Assembly (NCBI GenBank): GCA_964598845.1
Contig: CAZRDM010000027.1
Location: forward strand, 1-26,320
Direction of reading: 5' to 3'
From: FEN-987 sp964598845
GTDB taxonomy: Archaea > Thermoproteota > Bathyarchaeia > 40CM-2-53-6
DNA length: 26,320 nucleotides
Positions 1 through 6,708 of the stretch are shown here, piece after piece. A program made the position numbers and the translations under genes. The notes under the pieces are model-generated. The model saw only the letters and a program-made list of their open reading frames with translations. It searched no databases and was not told the origin of the DNA. Numbering within the stretch: the stretch's first letter is position 1; each line of letters starts with the position of its first letter.

Positions 1-107
1 CGATGGTGAAGTCGAGTCTTCTCCGCATCACGTCGGCCCTGAGCGAAGACCAGACCTATCATGTTCTTTTCGATAAACTACTTCATTTAGCGCTTGTAAC
101 CTTGTAA
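1..107 (+). CDS. 3' end of an unidentified gene (partial)
   Basis: The plus frame read from base 3 is open from the left edge to a TAA at 105-107 and ends in an amphipathic stretch (SALSEDQTYHVLFDKLLHLA) that looks like a protein C-terminus. An ATG-GTG pair at the start of the frame could also make it a 34-residue ORF, but a gene entering from the left is more likely. A second frame is also open to the edge but ends earlier and looks less protein-like. No family can be named from so little. A strong hairpin follows the stop directly. Confidence 0.35.
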   Translation, partial: MVKSSLLRITSALSEDQTYHVLFDKLLHLALVTL

Positions 108-108
108 G

Positions 109-130
109 GGGCGGTATCGCGCTACCGCCC
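109..130 (+). terminator. GC-rich hairpin after the first stop codon
   Basis: GGGCGGTA at 109-116 and TACCGCCC at 123-130 form a perfect 8-bp stem with a 6-nt loop, starting one base after the TAA of the preceding frame and 29 bases before the next start. No T-run follows, so this is not a typical intrinsic or archaeal T-rich terminator. It may instead be a transcript-end or processing structure, or a 5' leader structure for the gene at 159. Confidence 0.35.
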
Positions 131-158
131 AGTTAAGAACCGCCTAGAAGACCCAGTG

Positions 159-539
159 ATGAGCAAGATGAAAGACATGTGCCTGCAGTACGGGTGCATC
201 AAGTGCTGCTTGAATACCGAGATGCCACTGAGCAGTTCAGATATCGTCCGGATAAGGGGCCTTGGTTTCTCTGAGGATTTCTTCATCGTCAAGAAGAACG
301 GGAACCGGCAGCTCAAGAATCTGTCGGGCAGATGCGTCTTTCATAACGGTCAGCGATGCACCATCTACAATTATCGGCCTCAGGGTTGTCGGCTGTATCC
401 GGCCATCTTCCATGAAGACGCGGGAAAGGTAGTTCTCGATTCATACTGCCCACATCACGGAAAGTTTCAGTTGACGCCAAGCATTTCACGCGAAGTCATC
501 AAACTCGTCCAAAAATTGGATGTGGAGAAGAAAAGATGA
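159..539 (+). CDS. YkgJ-family zinc/iron-chelating cysteine-cluster protein
   Basis: This 126-residue protein has the cysteine pattern of the YkgJ / PF03692 metal-binding cluster family. Near the N-terminus is a C8-x4-C13-x2-C16-C17 cluster. It is followed by a GRCVFH segment, an RCTIYNYRPQGCRLYP segment (the typical C-x-IY-x2-RP-x2-CR-x-(F/Y)P signature) and a final YCPHHGK. Family members are small cytosolic proteins thought to bind iron, zinc or an Fe-S centre; their reaction is mostly unknown. An in-frame GTG lies at 156, immediately before the ATG at 159; I chose the ATG. No Shine-Dalgarno is obvious. It seems to be a single-gene unit: an unidentified gene end lies upstream and a gene-poor stretch follows. 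Confidence 0.85.
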   Translation: MSKMKDMCLQYGCIKCCLNTEMPLSSSDIVRIRGLGFSEDFFIVKKNGNRQLKNLSGRCVFHNGQRCTIYNYRPQGCRLYPAIFHEDAGKVVLDSYCPHHGKFQLTPSISREVIKLVQKLDVEKKR

Positions 540-808
540 TTCTGAGATCGAGGGGGAATGGCGAACGTCGAGGCATCTCAGCTCCTCAGCTTTCGCCGGT
601 GCTTCGTGACCGTAGGCGGACGCGCTGTGCCGTTACACTCAGAACCAAGCCCTACGTACTCCACAGCAAGGGTATTCGTACGAGTTAGCCCTTACAAACG
701 GTCATGCATTCGCGAGCCGACCTGGCATCATTCTCCTAGCCAACAGCACTTCGCGTACCTGCAATCTGAACCGAGAGCTTATTGAGCGTCCTCCGCCTAT
801 CTCTACTC
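540..808. other. Gene-poor spacer
   Basis: Roughly 270 bases with no convincing gene. Translations on both strands are rich in Ser, Arg and Pro with no recognisable motif, and I saw no tRNA-like cloverleaf or SRP/RNase P signature. It could hold an unrecognised RNA or be decayed coding sequence. Confidence 0.4.
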
Positions 809-1009
809 ATGGCAAGGATCAGTGTGGTCGTTCGCCGACATAATACAAGAGAAAGCGGAATTCACACGTACGAGACCACTGACGAGATCGCTCACTACTG
901 GCAGTTACTTACGAAAGAGCAGCAGATCAGTTTGGATGATCAAGCTGCGAGGAGGCATGAGGACTTGCCAGTGCTCCTTGAAAGGTTATTCAAAGAGCGG
1001 AGGCTATAG
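809..1009 (+). CDS. Small hypothetical protein
   Basis: This is an ATG-started frame of 66 residues whose second half looks like a real soluble helical protein (TYETTDEIAHYWQLLTKEQQ, then DLPVLLERLFKERRL). The composition is charged and balanced, unlike the low-complexity frames around it. No family is recognised. Another start 27 bases upstream (GTG at 782) is possible. It stands alone in a gene-poor stretch and has no clear ribosome-binding site, so it may equally be a remnant of a longer gene. Confidence 0.4.
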   Translation: MARISVVVRRHNTRESGIHTYETTDEIAHYWQLLTKEQQISLDDQAARRHEDLPVLLERLFKERRL

Positions 1010-1075
1010 TAAGCCAACAGGGGGCCTCCCGGGTGTGAGCCGGCGGCGTCTGAATCAGCTGGGATTTCTGCTTGA

Positions 1076-1303
1076 TTACGTACGCTTCCTTTTGCGCTGC
1101 TTTTTCTTCTGTCGTTTTCGCATAGCGTAGTCTGTCCTGCTCAATTTATGGGTCAAGCTACTTTCTCCTACATTGCTGTTCAACATACATTGGCACCTGT
1201 GCTTCAGGATACCTAGCGCCAAGGCGGTCTTGGTTTGGTTGAACTTGAGCTGGTCGTGAGTACTTCCCCGCGTGGCGTCCCAGTAGCCACAAATTGCTCT
1301 CAT
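1076..1303 (-). CDS. Small basic hypothetical protein (doubtful)
   Basis: A 75-residue frame begins with an ATG that overlaps the TGA of the upstream small ORF in the classic ATGA arrangement (1300-1303). It ends in a strongly basic run (MRKRQKKKQRKRKRT), a tail often seen in nucleic-acid-binding proteins. The body has no recognised motif. The overlap suggests translational coupling with 1300-1413, but both frames are short, so chance is a serious alternative. Confidence 0.3.
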   Translation of the reverse strand: MRAICGYWDATRGSTHDQLKFNQTKTALALGILKHRCQCMLNSNVGESSLTHKLSRTDYAMRKRQKKKQRKRKRT

Positions 1304-1413
1304 ACGCCTGCCTCCCTAAGGTAAGTTCCTTTGACCTTCCAGGCACCCTTGTCATCTGGCCCTTGAGTCTCCTGTTCCAAGTTCAAAGAAACGATCTTAT
1401 CGTGGAAAGTCAT
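1300..1413 (-). CDS. Small hypothetical protein, 37 residues (doubtful)
   Basis: This short ATG frame is preceded by a strong Shine-Dalgarno-like AAGGAGGT, though with a long spacer of about 14 nt. The translation (MTFHDKIVSLNLEQETQGPD, then GAWKVKGTYLREAGV) is soluble and balanced rather than shadow-like. Its stop overlaps the start of the next minus-strand frame by 4 bases (ATGA). No family is recognised. Confidence 0.35.
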   Translation of the reverse strand: MTFHDKIVSLNLEQETQGPDDKGAWKVKGTYLREAGV

Positions 1414-1709
1414 AGTGCCGAGGAAGTACCTCCTTACCACGCTTCTTGCATCTTCAGCCCCGCTTCAACCAACCGAGTAGATGAAGAAACACAGATTAGA
1501 GCAATTTGGTTGAAGCCACACCCGGCGATGCGTTTCAGCTATCGTCGCGTTCATAGCGGGACCAAAGATGGCTACCGCGAATCCATTATGGAAATCTAAT
1601 CTTCCACTTGGGGTAGTGTGGGGGTGCGCATGTTCCTCGATGCTTTACGCGTGTCGTAGAAGAATACTGTGGGCTCTCTCTGTTGTGCGAGGGTGGTCTA
1701 CTGTCGCGG
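1414..1709. other. Gene-poor spacer downstream of alba
   Basis: About 295 bases lie between the Alba stop and the small minus-strand ORF pair. I see no convincing gene, RNA or repeat. It presumably holds the 3' end of the alba transcript. Confidence 0.4.
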
Positions 1710-2036
1710 TTACGTTGGTCTTGTCACGGTGATCTCGATAGTTGACACATTTCGTACTTGTCCTTCCTCGCCCAGCTGCTCGGTTCCGATGGTGATCTTC
1801 TTTACGTGAAGCTTGCCTTCGAAGAATCGTCTTCTGCACACTTCAACGACATCAACGGCCGCCGATATGGCTCGCCCTCTCGCTTTAATTGAAACCTCAT
1901 TGCTGCCACCGGTGAATTGCATCACAATCGCTGTAACATACGCCATGATAGGCTTCTGTCCAATGAAAATGGTGTTGGAGCGCATTCCACTCTGCCGGGT
2001 AGTCGAGGTTGCCTCAACTTTCTCTTGTTCTGTCAT
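1710..2036 (-). CDS. alba: Alba-family DNA/RNA-binding chromatin protein
   Basis: A 108-residue protein with the Alba fold signature throughout: FIGQKPIMAYVTAI (loop and helix 1 at about residues 24-37), then VSIKARGRAISAAVDVVEV (about 48-66), then the beta-strand end STIEITVTR. Alba dimers coat DNA and RNA in most archaea and contribute to chromatin structure. The ATG start has a good Shine-Dalgarno (GGTGA) 5 bases upstream. The first 20 residues (Glu/Thr/Ser-rich) are a little longer than usual, and a later ATG at residue 18 is possible. The residue equivalent to the acetylated Lys16 of Sulfolobus Alba is Gln27 here; the next Lys (28) is kept. An SSB-like gene lies upstream on the same strand. 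Confidence 0.93.
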   Translation of the reverse strand: MTEQEKVEATSTTRQSGMRSNTIFIGQKPIMAYVTAIVMQFTGGSNEVSIKARGRAISAAVDVVEVCRRRFFEGKLHVKKITIGTEQLGEEGQVRNVSTIEITVTRPT

Positions 2037-2200
2037 GTTCTGCTCACCACTTTACGCTTCTGTTACACACTGGATAGGACGAAGAATCCGAATCCACTGC
2101 ATACGTCCATGGAAATGGCGGCCCTCCGCTTAAGTATCCTTTGGTGGGTTCACATGTCAGCCCCCGGAATCTTCCACCTTCTCTTGTCCAGCAGCTACCC

Positions 2201-2353
2201 TTATCCGATGTTCGATTCGGGTTGAAGTCTACGGTCGGTAATTTGCTCGTCTCTCATAGAGGCTACGCAGGCTTTCTCAAGCTTGCTGCTTTCCGGCGCG
2301 ATGAGTTGACTTCCGTATCGGTCTGCAAGTTCCTTGTCGAAGAGCCGGTCCAC
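2201..2353 (-). CDS. Small hypothetical protein or frameshifted gene end (doubtful)
   Basis: A GTG-started frame of 50 residues lies between the SSB-like gene and alba. It reads like a real protein (DRLFDKELADRYGSQLIAPE, then KLEKACVASMRDEQITDRRL). Immediately upstream a different minus frame ending at 2357 also reads protein-like near its end (VEETAGVLTVKLRDNFFEDQ). The two may be halves of one gene separated by a frameshift. There is no clear ribosome-binding site for the GTG and no family is recognised. Confidence 0.3.
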   Translation of the reverse strand: MDRLFDKELADRYGSQLIAPESSKLEKACVASMRDEQITDRRLQPESNIG

Positions 2354-2564
2354 TATCTATCTGCCTTGGTCTTCGAAGAAATTGTCCCGCAGTTTGACTG
2401 TCAGGACGCCAGCCGTCTCTTCCACACGGCCTACGTGGCAATGCAGGCACGGAGGATTATGGTGACCGTGAGACGGAGGAAGCGCACGTAGATGTGAATG
2501 CGGATATTGGCGTCGTGAGACTGAGTCTGTGAATGCTGTACTGCGAGGTTGGGCAGCTATGTCT

Positions 2565-3185
2565 TCAGAGTGCGCCTTTATTGTGTTGATTGCTTCTGAT
2601 GACTTCGAGCTTACTATTTCTACCAACGCTCACTTGCAGTTCGCCTCTAAACGTTTTTACTCGCCCGTTCTCGATCTGGACAGTGTCACCAATCGAGACC
2701 GTGTCTATTTGTGCGTTCCACAGCGGCAACCTCATGGACCCGGTCCCATCAGAGATTGTCGCGATCGATAGAGCGAGGGGATCGCCGGACCTCGAGAAGA
2801 CGTTCCTCGTATTCGACTTCCCAACAACCCTAGCTGTCATGTTGACCCACTTGACTCCAGCATCTATGTCTTTGATTTGCACGTCGATCGTTTCCAACTT
2901 TTTCGTTTCGTTAGCTTGGGTGAATTGGATGAACGGGAAACTTGCGGGGTCCACTTCTGGAAGGTAGTCCAACAGCTTCCGGCTAAGGTGTAGCTGCGCG
3001 ATCACCTTTTGATCTTGTGTCACGAGAAAGACGCAATTGTTCTTTGTCTTCTGGCGGAGTAGGACCGATATGCCATTGTGCGACGATTTCTCATGAGTCA
3101 ACGCGTGTGGAAAACACATAAGAAATTTGCGTGGGTCCAGTCCGTATTTGTTTGAGACCCTGATCAAATACCAGAGACGAGTCAT
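2565..3185 (-). CDS. OB-fold single-stranded DNA-binding protein (SSB/RPA-like) with N-terminal extension
   Basis: The C-terminal half (about residues 99-197 of 206) is a crenarchaeal-type SSB/RPA OB fold. It has an IKDIDAGVKWVNMTARVVGK opening, then SIATISDGTGSMRLPLWN, then the GDTVQIENGRVKTFRGELQV closing motif. These proteins bind single-stranded nucleic acid in replication and repair. The first 90 residues have no counterpart in minimal SSBs and look like a separate small domain. I chose the ATG at 3185, where the sequence becomes conserved-looking (MTRLWYLIRVSNKYGLDP); the frame stays open to an ATG at 3272 but the added residues are Arg/Gly-rich and poor. Alba lies downstream on the same strand, so both encode nucleic-acid-coating proteins. 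It may be an SSB paralogue rather than the main replicative SSB. Confidence 0.82.
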   Translation of the reverse strand: MTRLWYLIRVSNKYGLDPRKFLMCFPHALTHEKSSHNGISVLLRQKTKNNCVFLVTQDQKVIAQLHLSRKLLDYLPEVDPASFPFIQFTQANETKKLETIDVQIKDIDAGVKWVNMTARVVGKSNTRNVFSRSGDPLALSIATISDGTGSMRLPLWNAQIDTVSIGDTVQIENGRVKTFRGELQVSVGRNSKLEVIRSNQHNKGAL

Positions 3186-3725
3186 TTCGGCAATGGATTG
3201 CCGCGGGCCGCGTGTTCTCCCCCGCCCATAGTGCAACATCTGTCTTGGTAGAGCCTTCAACAAGATCGTCATATATTGGGTTGCCTTGCTCTTTAAGGCC
3301 CCTCAGAGATACGCACACTTGCCACTTCCTCACACGCTTATTACAAGAGAGAGCGAGGCGTAAGGAAGCAGAGGAGAGGAGGGTGAGCTTCTGACTCGCT
3401 CGAGCCAAATGCAACCATGTGAAGAAGGCTGCGGTGAGTGACTGAAGAGATGCAGAAGGAAAAAGGATCGGTTCACTCTGAAGACGTTCCGGAGCGCAAG
3501 CGCCCTCGAAATGCGTCGCCAAGCCCATAGACTGCTCTTCATACTCTGTCACCGCCGCAGAATAGCACGTTCTTCCCTCGTATCAAGCAAGGCAATAACC
3601 GTGCCAGATCAACGGATCGCAAGCATCATCCAATCGAGTGGCCGAGAGTCCGAAAGCAAGAAATCCGATGATCATCAGGACAGAGAAGCTCTGAGCGGTC
3701 GGGTAAGCCCGGGTAAGAGCGAGAG
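3186..3725. other. Spacer between the SSB-like gene and tRNA-Ser
   Basis: About 540 bases without a convincing gene. A 153-residue minus frame (3091-3552) crosses it but overlaps the start of the SSB-like gene and looks low-complexity (Ser/Leu/Ala-rich). A minus-strand AATATATG stretch at about 3270 could be a TATA element for the SSB-like gene. No RNA gene was recognised besides the tRNA that follows. Confidence 0.4.
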
Positions 3726-3772
3726 CGCGGGGGGTGGGATTTGAACCCACGAGACTCAGAGAGTCATCGGCT

Positions 3773-3795
3773 CACAGCACACGCTCACGCGGGTT
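3773..3795 (-). other. tRNA intron at position 37/38 of tRNA-Ser
   Basis: Removing these 23 bases joins the anticodon loop TTGCTA to A38 and lets stem halves TCGGC and GCCGA pair. The boundary can slide by one base because both junctions carry A. This is the canonical archaeal tRNA intron position, cut by the splicing endonuclease at a bulge-helix-bulge; the helix here would use wobble pairs. Confidence 0.8.
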
Positions 3796-3818
3796 TAGCA
3801 AGCCGACGCCATACCAGG

Positions 3819-3841
3819 TTACCCGATCATTACGATGATCT
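3819..3841 (-). other. Second tRNA-Ser insertion, in the D-loop
   Basis: These 23 extra bases contain a perfect 6-bp hairpin, GATCAT-CGTA-ATGATC (3825-3840), followed by GGGTAA. Removing them restores a normal D-arm, GCC-AAGCCTGGTAT-GGC. Non-canonical tRNA introns are known in Thermoproteota and related lineages, so a second intron is the likely reading. I could not draw a strict bulge-helix-bulge around it, so exact boundaries are uncertain. Confidence 0.65.
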
Positions 3842-3930
3842 CTTGGCTACCCCCGCATTTCGACGGCTAATCTCATTGAGGTTCTTCTAGAATAGGATGT
3901 CGGCCTGCCAAATCCAGAGCTCAGTCCTAA

Positions 3931-4743
3931 CTAGTATTCCTCTAGAGTTCCTCTTCTTCGTGCGAGCAATTCAAAACCTACGAAGAGTACGTAGCCCGCC
4001 AGAATGCTGGCCACCCCTGCACCGGCCTCCTGCAAGAGTACTGGTGTAAGTTCTACTATCCCTGCTCCGTTCACGGCGGCCCTTGCGGCCAAGGTTCCAT
4101 AGGTCATTGGTATCGCATAGGAGACCGGCTGCAACCATACGGGAAGGTCTGTTACCGGGAAGTTCACGCCACAAACAAGTAGTCCAATGAATAGAAATAT
4201 GTTCGCGATTATCATTGCAGTTCGCATGAAGAGACCGACACTTCCTAGCATGAGGCCGAAACCAGTCATTGTGAGCGATGTTATGAGGATGACAATGGTG
4301 AGTGCGGCGAAGTCGGTTCGAGACATGTCAACGCCGAATATGTAGTTAGCATAGAAGAAACCCACCGCTATGGTCGCTATGCCATTCAGTATCTGGAAGC
4401 TGGCGCGACCGAGGAAGAGCGGGAAACGGTTTGCCGGCGTGGCTATCAATGGTATGAGTGTCCCCTGCCACTTCTCTTCAGATGTGATGTTGCAGACAGC
4501 GAAAATTGAACTAAAGGAGGCGACCTGCAAGGCATTTCCGACGGCGATGAAGGTTACGTTTGTGACTGTGGGTGAAACAAAGCGGGCGAGGTAGACGAAG
4601 AAAGCCATCTGGAAGAGGGGAAGTGCAAGTAGCTGAGTGAGCCACATCGCTGGGCGGAGCCATGAAAACAGTGCTTTGAAAGCGAAGCTTGCACTGCTCA
4701 CGAAGATGCGTAGAGGAGGCCACTCTCGAACCTGCAGAGTCAC
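3931..4743 (-). CDS. ABC-2 type transporter, permease subunit 2
   Basis: This 270-residue protein has six hydrophobic segments. The pattern is that of ABC-2 export permeases, including a first segment at about 20-45 (LFSWLRPAMWLTQLLALPLF), the ITSEEKWQGTLIPLIATPAN loop (about 87-106) typical of this family before the central helices, and a last helix before the C-terminal LARRRGTLEEY. It starts with GTG (4743) only 3 bases after the upstream permease stops, so it is probably translationally coupled. It ends with the same LEEY residues as its partner, which suggests the two permeases arose by duplication and form a heterodimer with the ATPase at 5535. The substrate cannot be told; relatives export drugs, antibiotics, lipids or polysaccharides. 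Confidence 0.88.
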   Translation of the reverse strand: MTLQVREWPPLRIFVSSASFAFKALFSWLRPAMWLTQLLALPLFQMAFFVYLARFVSPTVTNVTFIAVGNALQVASFSSIFAVCNITSEEKWQGTLIPLIATPANRFPLFLGRASFQILNGIATIAVGFFYANYIFGVDMSRTDFAALTIVILITSLTMTGFGLMLGSVGLFMRTAMIIANIFLFIGLLVCGVNFPVTDLPVWLQPVSYAIPMTYGTLAARAAVNGAGIVELTPVLLQEAGAGVASILAGYVLFVGFELLARRRGTLEEY

Positions 4744-4746
4744 CGC

Positions 4747-5532
4747 CTAGTATTCCTCCAATGTTGCGTCCCGACGAGCCTTATTCTCCACGATAATGAA
4801 CAACCAGAATCCAATCGCCAGATAGACGATCGTGGAGAAAAGGACCATCAGGAGATCTGTCCAATAACCGAAGCCCATGCCCGCGTAAGTCGCGTCCGCA
4901 GCGTAGCGCATCGCATCGATCCCCCAAGTTGGTCCCAATGACAGGGAAAGCGGATGAGTCCAGAACGGCAGGAGAGCAATTGGGAACATTGAACCCGAGG
5001 CGACGTAGATGGGCATCTCTAAGCCATTCGTCAAAACCTGGGCTGAACGTGTGAGCAGAAAAGAGGAACAGAAGACGATGCCCAAAGCCGAGAGCGAAGT
5101 CAACGTCAGCATGAGGGCCAAGAGGAAGAGTAAGGGGTTAGCGATTCCCAGTTGAGTTCCGTAACCGAGGACTGCAACCACCAGGATTGCCAGAGCATTG
5201 ACTAGTCCAAGGAAGGCGCTTGATGCCGATCTGCCTGCTACGATCCACACGAGCCTTGAGGGCGTTGCGAGCACATACTCAATCGTCCCGTTCCAGCGAT
5301 CAAACGCCAATGCGAAGCCGGATCCGTAGAGTGTGTTGCCCCACATCCCCATCATGCCGCCTCCCAGAACCGCGTAGAGAGCTAGAGATCCGGAGACGTT
5401 TCCGAAGAAGATTAGGGCGACAGCTGTGAAGACGAAGGGGGCGATGATGTTGGGTATTATCCACTGGGGATCAGCGAAGAAACTTAGCATGCTCATCCGA
5501 AATGAGCCCCATAGAGTCTGCAGTTCAGCCAT
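4747..5532 (-). CDS. ABC-2 type transporter, permease subunit 1
   Basis: 261 residues with about six membrane spans. The first is at about 22-45 (WIIPNIIAPFVFTAVALIFF) and the last runs LIVLFSTIVYLAIGFWLFII-like before a charged KARRDATLEEY tail. The loop FDRWNGTIEYVLATPSRLVW is the permease motif that contacts the ATPase. The ATG is 2 bases after the stop of the ATPase gene, showing an operon ATPase-permease-permease. Both permeases end TLEEY, which supports a duplicated heterodimeric membrane unit. Likely an exporter; the substrate is unknown. Confidence 0.9.
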   Translation of the reverse strand: MAELQTLWGSFRMSMLSFFADPQWIIPNIIAPFVFTAVALIFFGNVSGSLALYAVLGGGMMGMWGNTLYGSGFALAFDRWNGTIEYVLATPSRLVWIVAGRSASSAFLGLVNALAILVVAVLGYGTQLGIANPLLFLLALMLTLTSLSALGIVFCSSFLLTRSAQVLTNGLEMPIYVASGSMFPIALLPFWTHPLSLSLGPTWGIDAMRYAADATYAGMGFGYWTDLLMVLFSTIVYLAIGFWLFIIVENKARRDATLEEY

Positions 5533-5534
5533 GG

Positions 5535-6512
5535 CTAGGCCACCAACTTCAGGTATGCATCCTCCAGAGTCGGTTCCTTCGTTCTCACGTCCATTATCCT
5601 AGCTCTGCTAAGGAGCTGGGTTACAGTCGGAATGAACTCAGAACCTCTGGGCGTCTGAATTCTGATAGTCTGCCGTTCGCCTTCGAGATCTGCACTAACA
5701 TTTGTGACCTCCGGTTGACCACGCAATATCGCCAAGTCCTTCTCCGCGACCCCGAATGCTTCAACTTCAATTACCGTGATATCCTTCACGAAATGCTTTA
5801 GAGCTGAAGGTGAGTCCAAGGCCACAATCTTGCCGTTGCTGATGACGGCGATTCTCTGACAGAGCTCATCTGCTTCGAACATGTAGTGTGTTGTCAACAG
5901 AATGGTCTTGCCCTTCTCAACCAAACCTTTGATCATCGCGCGTGTTTCTCGAGCAGCTTCAGGATCAAGGCCTATGGTCGGTTCGTCCATGAACATCAGC
6001 TCCGGATCGTTAATGAGCCCCTTCGCGATGTGAAGCCGCTGTTTCATCCCTCTCGAGTAGCTTTCGACCCTATCGTCTGCCCGGTCAGCAAGTCCCACCA
6101 TGTCAAGGAGGTCACTTATCCTCTTCTCACGCTTCGACAGTGAGACACCGTAGAGGTCGGCGAAATAGCGTAGGTTCTCTCTACCGCTGACGCGGTAGTA
6201 TAGTCCTCTCTCTCCGCCGAAAATTATTCCAATCCTTCTCCTGATCTCCATCACGTTCTTGACGATATCGAAGCCTAGCACCTTGGCTGTTCCTGATGTC
6301 GGGGTCAGCAGGGTTGTCAGCATCTTGATGGTTGTGGTCTTCCCAGCACCGTTCGGACCGAGTAGTCCGAAGAGTTCCCCGAAATCCACATTGAAGGAGA
6401 TGCCCCTTACCGCCTCGACGGCCTCACGCTTCTTCCTAAAGACACCCTTGGAGACATGGTACACCCTACGTAAGTCTGAGAGGACGATTGCTTTCTCAGG
6501 CTTTTCGGGCAT
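5535..6512 (-). CDS. ABC transporter ATP-binding protein (DrrA/CcmA-like)
   Basis: This about 325-residue ABC ATPase has Walker A GPNGAGKTT (about 52-60), ABC signature YSRGMKQRL (about 154-162), Walker B LMFMDEPTIGLDP (about 173) and the switch His in TTHYMFEA. A C-terminal extension of about 90 residues (IEVEAFGVAEKDLAILRG..) matches the DUF4162-like domain of drug and polysaccharide exporter ATPases. The glutamate after Walker B is present, so it should hydrolyse ATP. I chose the ATG at 6512 because GGAG lies 9 bases upstream; the frame stays open to an ATG at 6548. It drives the two permeases encoded directly downstream. Confidence 0.93.
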   Translation of the reverse strand: MPEKPEKAIVLSDLRRVYHVSKGVFRKKREAVEAVRGISFNVDFGELFGLLGPNGAGKTTTIKMLTTLLTPTSGTAKVLGFDIVKNVMEIRRRIGIIFGGERGLYYRVSGRENLRYFADLYGVSLSKREKRISDLLDMVGLADRADDRVESYSRGMKQRLHIAKGLINDPELMFMDEPTIGLDPEAARETRAMIKGLVEKGKTILLTTHYMFEADELCQRIAVISNGKIVALDSPSALKHFVKDITVIEVEAFGVAEKDLAILRGQPEVTNVSADLEGERQTIRIQTPRGSEFIPTVTQLLSRARIMDVRTKEPTLEDAYLKLVA

Positions 6513-6708
6513 GCGCCAAATCTCCAATAAGGTTCCTTGCAGGGGCAAGGTGACAGGAGCTTATCTACCTTACACATCTAGCCGTGAGTAGCATATTATG
6601 CCCCAATACATATGTCTAGACGGGTTCTCCACCCGCAGCTGGAGAGCAGATTGACTAGCAGTATTTGTCTGTTAAGCGGCCGGCCGAAACTGGTCCAGTG
6701 AAAATCAA
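6513..6708. promoter_or_regulatory. Divergent promoter region between the ABC operon and the surface protein
   Basis: This holds start-side sequence for both flanking genes. An AT-rich CATAATATGC element on the minus strand (about 6591-6600) could be a TATA box for the ABC operon, with a leader of about 60 bases. A short inverted repeat, CGGGT...ACCCG, occurs near 6619-6633. A plus-strand GCAGTATTTG element near 6658 is a weak TATA candidate for the gene starting at 6709 or 6787. Confidence 0.3.

Larger units (their letters stand above)
3726..3856 (-). tRNA. tRNA-Ser(GCT) with a canonical intron and a D-loop insertion
   Basis: Read on the minus strand: acceptor GCGGGGG (3850-3856) pairs with CCCCCGC (3727-3733), and the discriminator is G (3726), as in archaeal tRNA-Ser. 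The T-arm is GTGGG-TTCAAAT-CCCAC (3734-3750). A long variable arm GACTC-TCT-GAGTC is present. The anticodon stem halves TCGGC and GCCGA and the anticodon GCT (3797-3799) are clear, but the stem halves are separated by 23 extra bases at position 37/38. A second 23-base insertion lies in the D-loop between GCCAAG and CCTGGTATGGC. With both removed the RNA is 85 nt, a normal class II serine tRNA. No 3' CCA is encoded. It lies just downstream of the ABC operon on the same strand. Confidence 0.9.

Noticed and set aside
558..785. 75-residue plus-strand ORF after the YkgJ gene
   Set aside because: Ser/Arg/Pro-rich translation with no strand or helix pattern, no ribosome-binding site and no family resemblance.
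1294..1599. 101-residue plus-strand ORF
   Set aside because: Composition does not resemble a protein and it runs opposite the more convincing small minus-strand ORF with a Shine-Dalgarno.
2141..2491. 116-residue plus-strand ORF with some plausible segments
   Set aside because: Opposite-strand frames over the same stretch read better, it ends in a Arg/Val run, and it has no ribosome-binding site.
3091..3552. 153-residue minus-strand ORF
   Set aside because: Overlaps the start of the well-supported SSB-like gene in another frame and has a low-complexity Ser/Ala/Leu composition.
3511..3744. 77-residue plus-strand ORF ending in the tRNA-Ser gene
   Set aside because: Its end lies inside the tRNA on the other strand and the composition is Ser/Arg-rich without motifs.
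3726..3856. Integration (attachment) site at the 3' end of tRNA-Ser
   Set aside because: No duplicate of the tRNA 3' end and no integrase were seen in the window.
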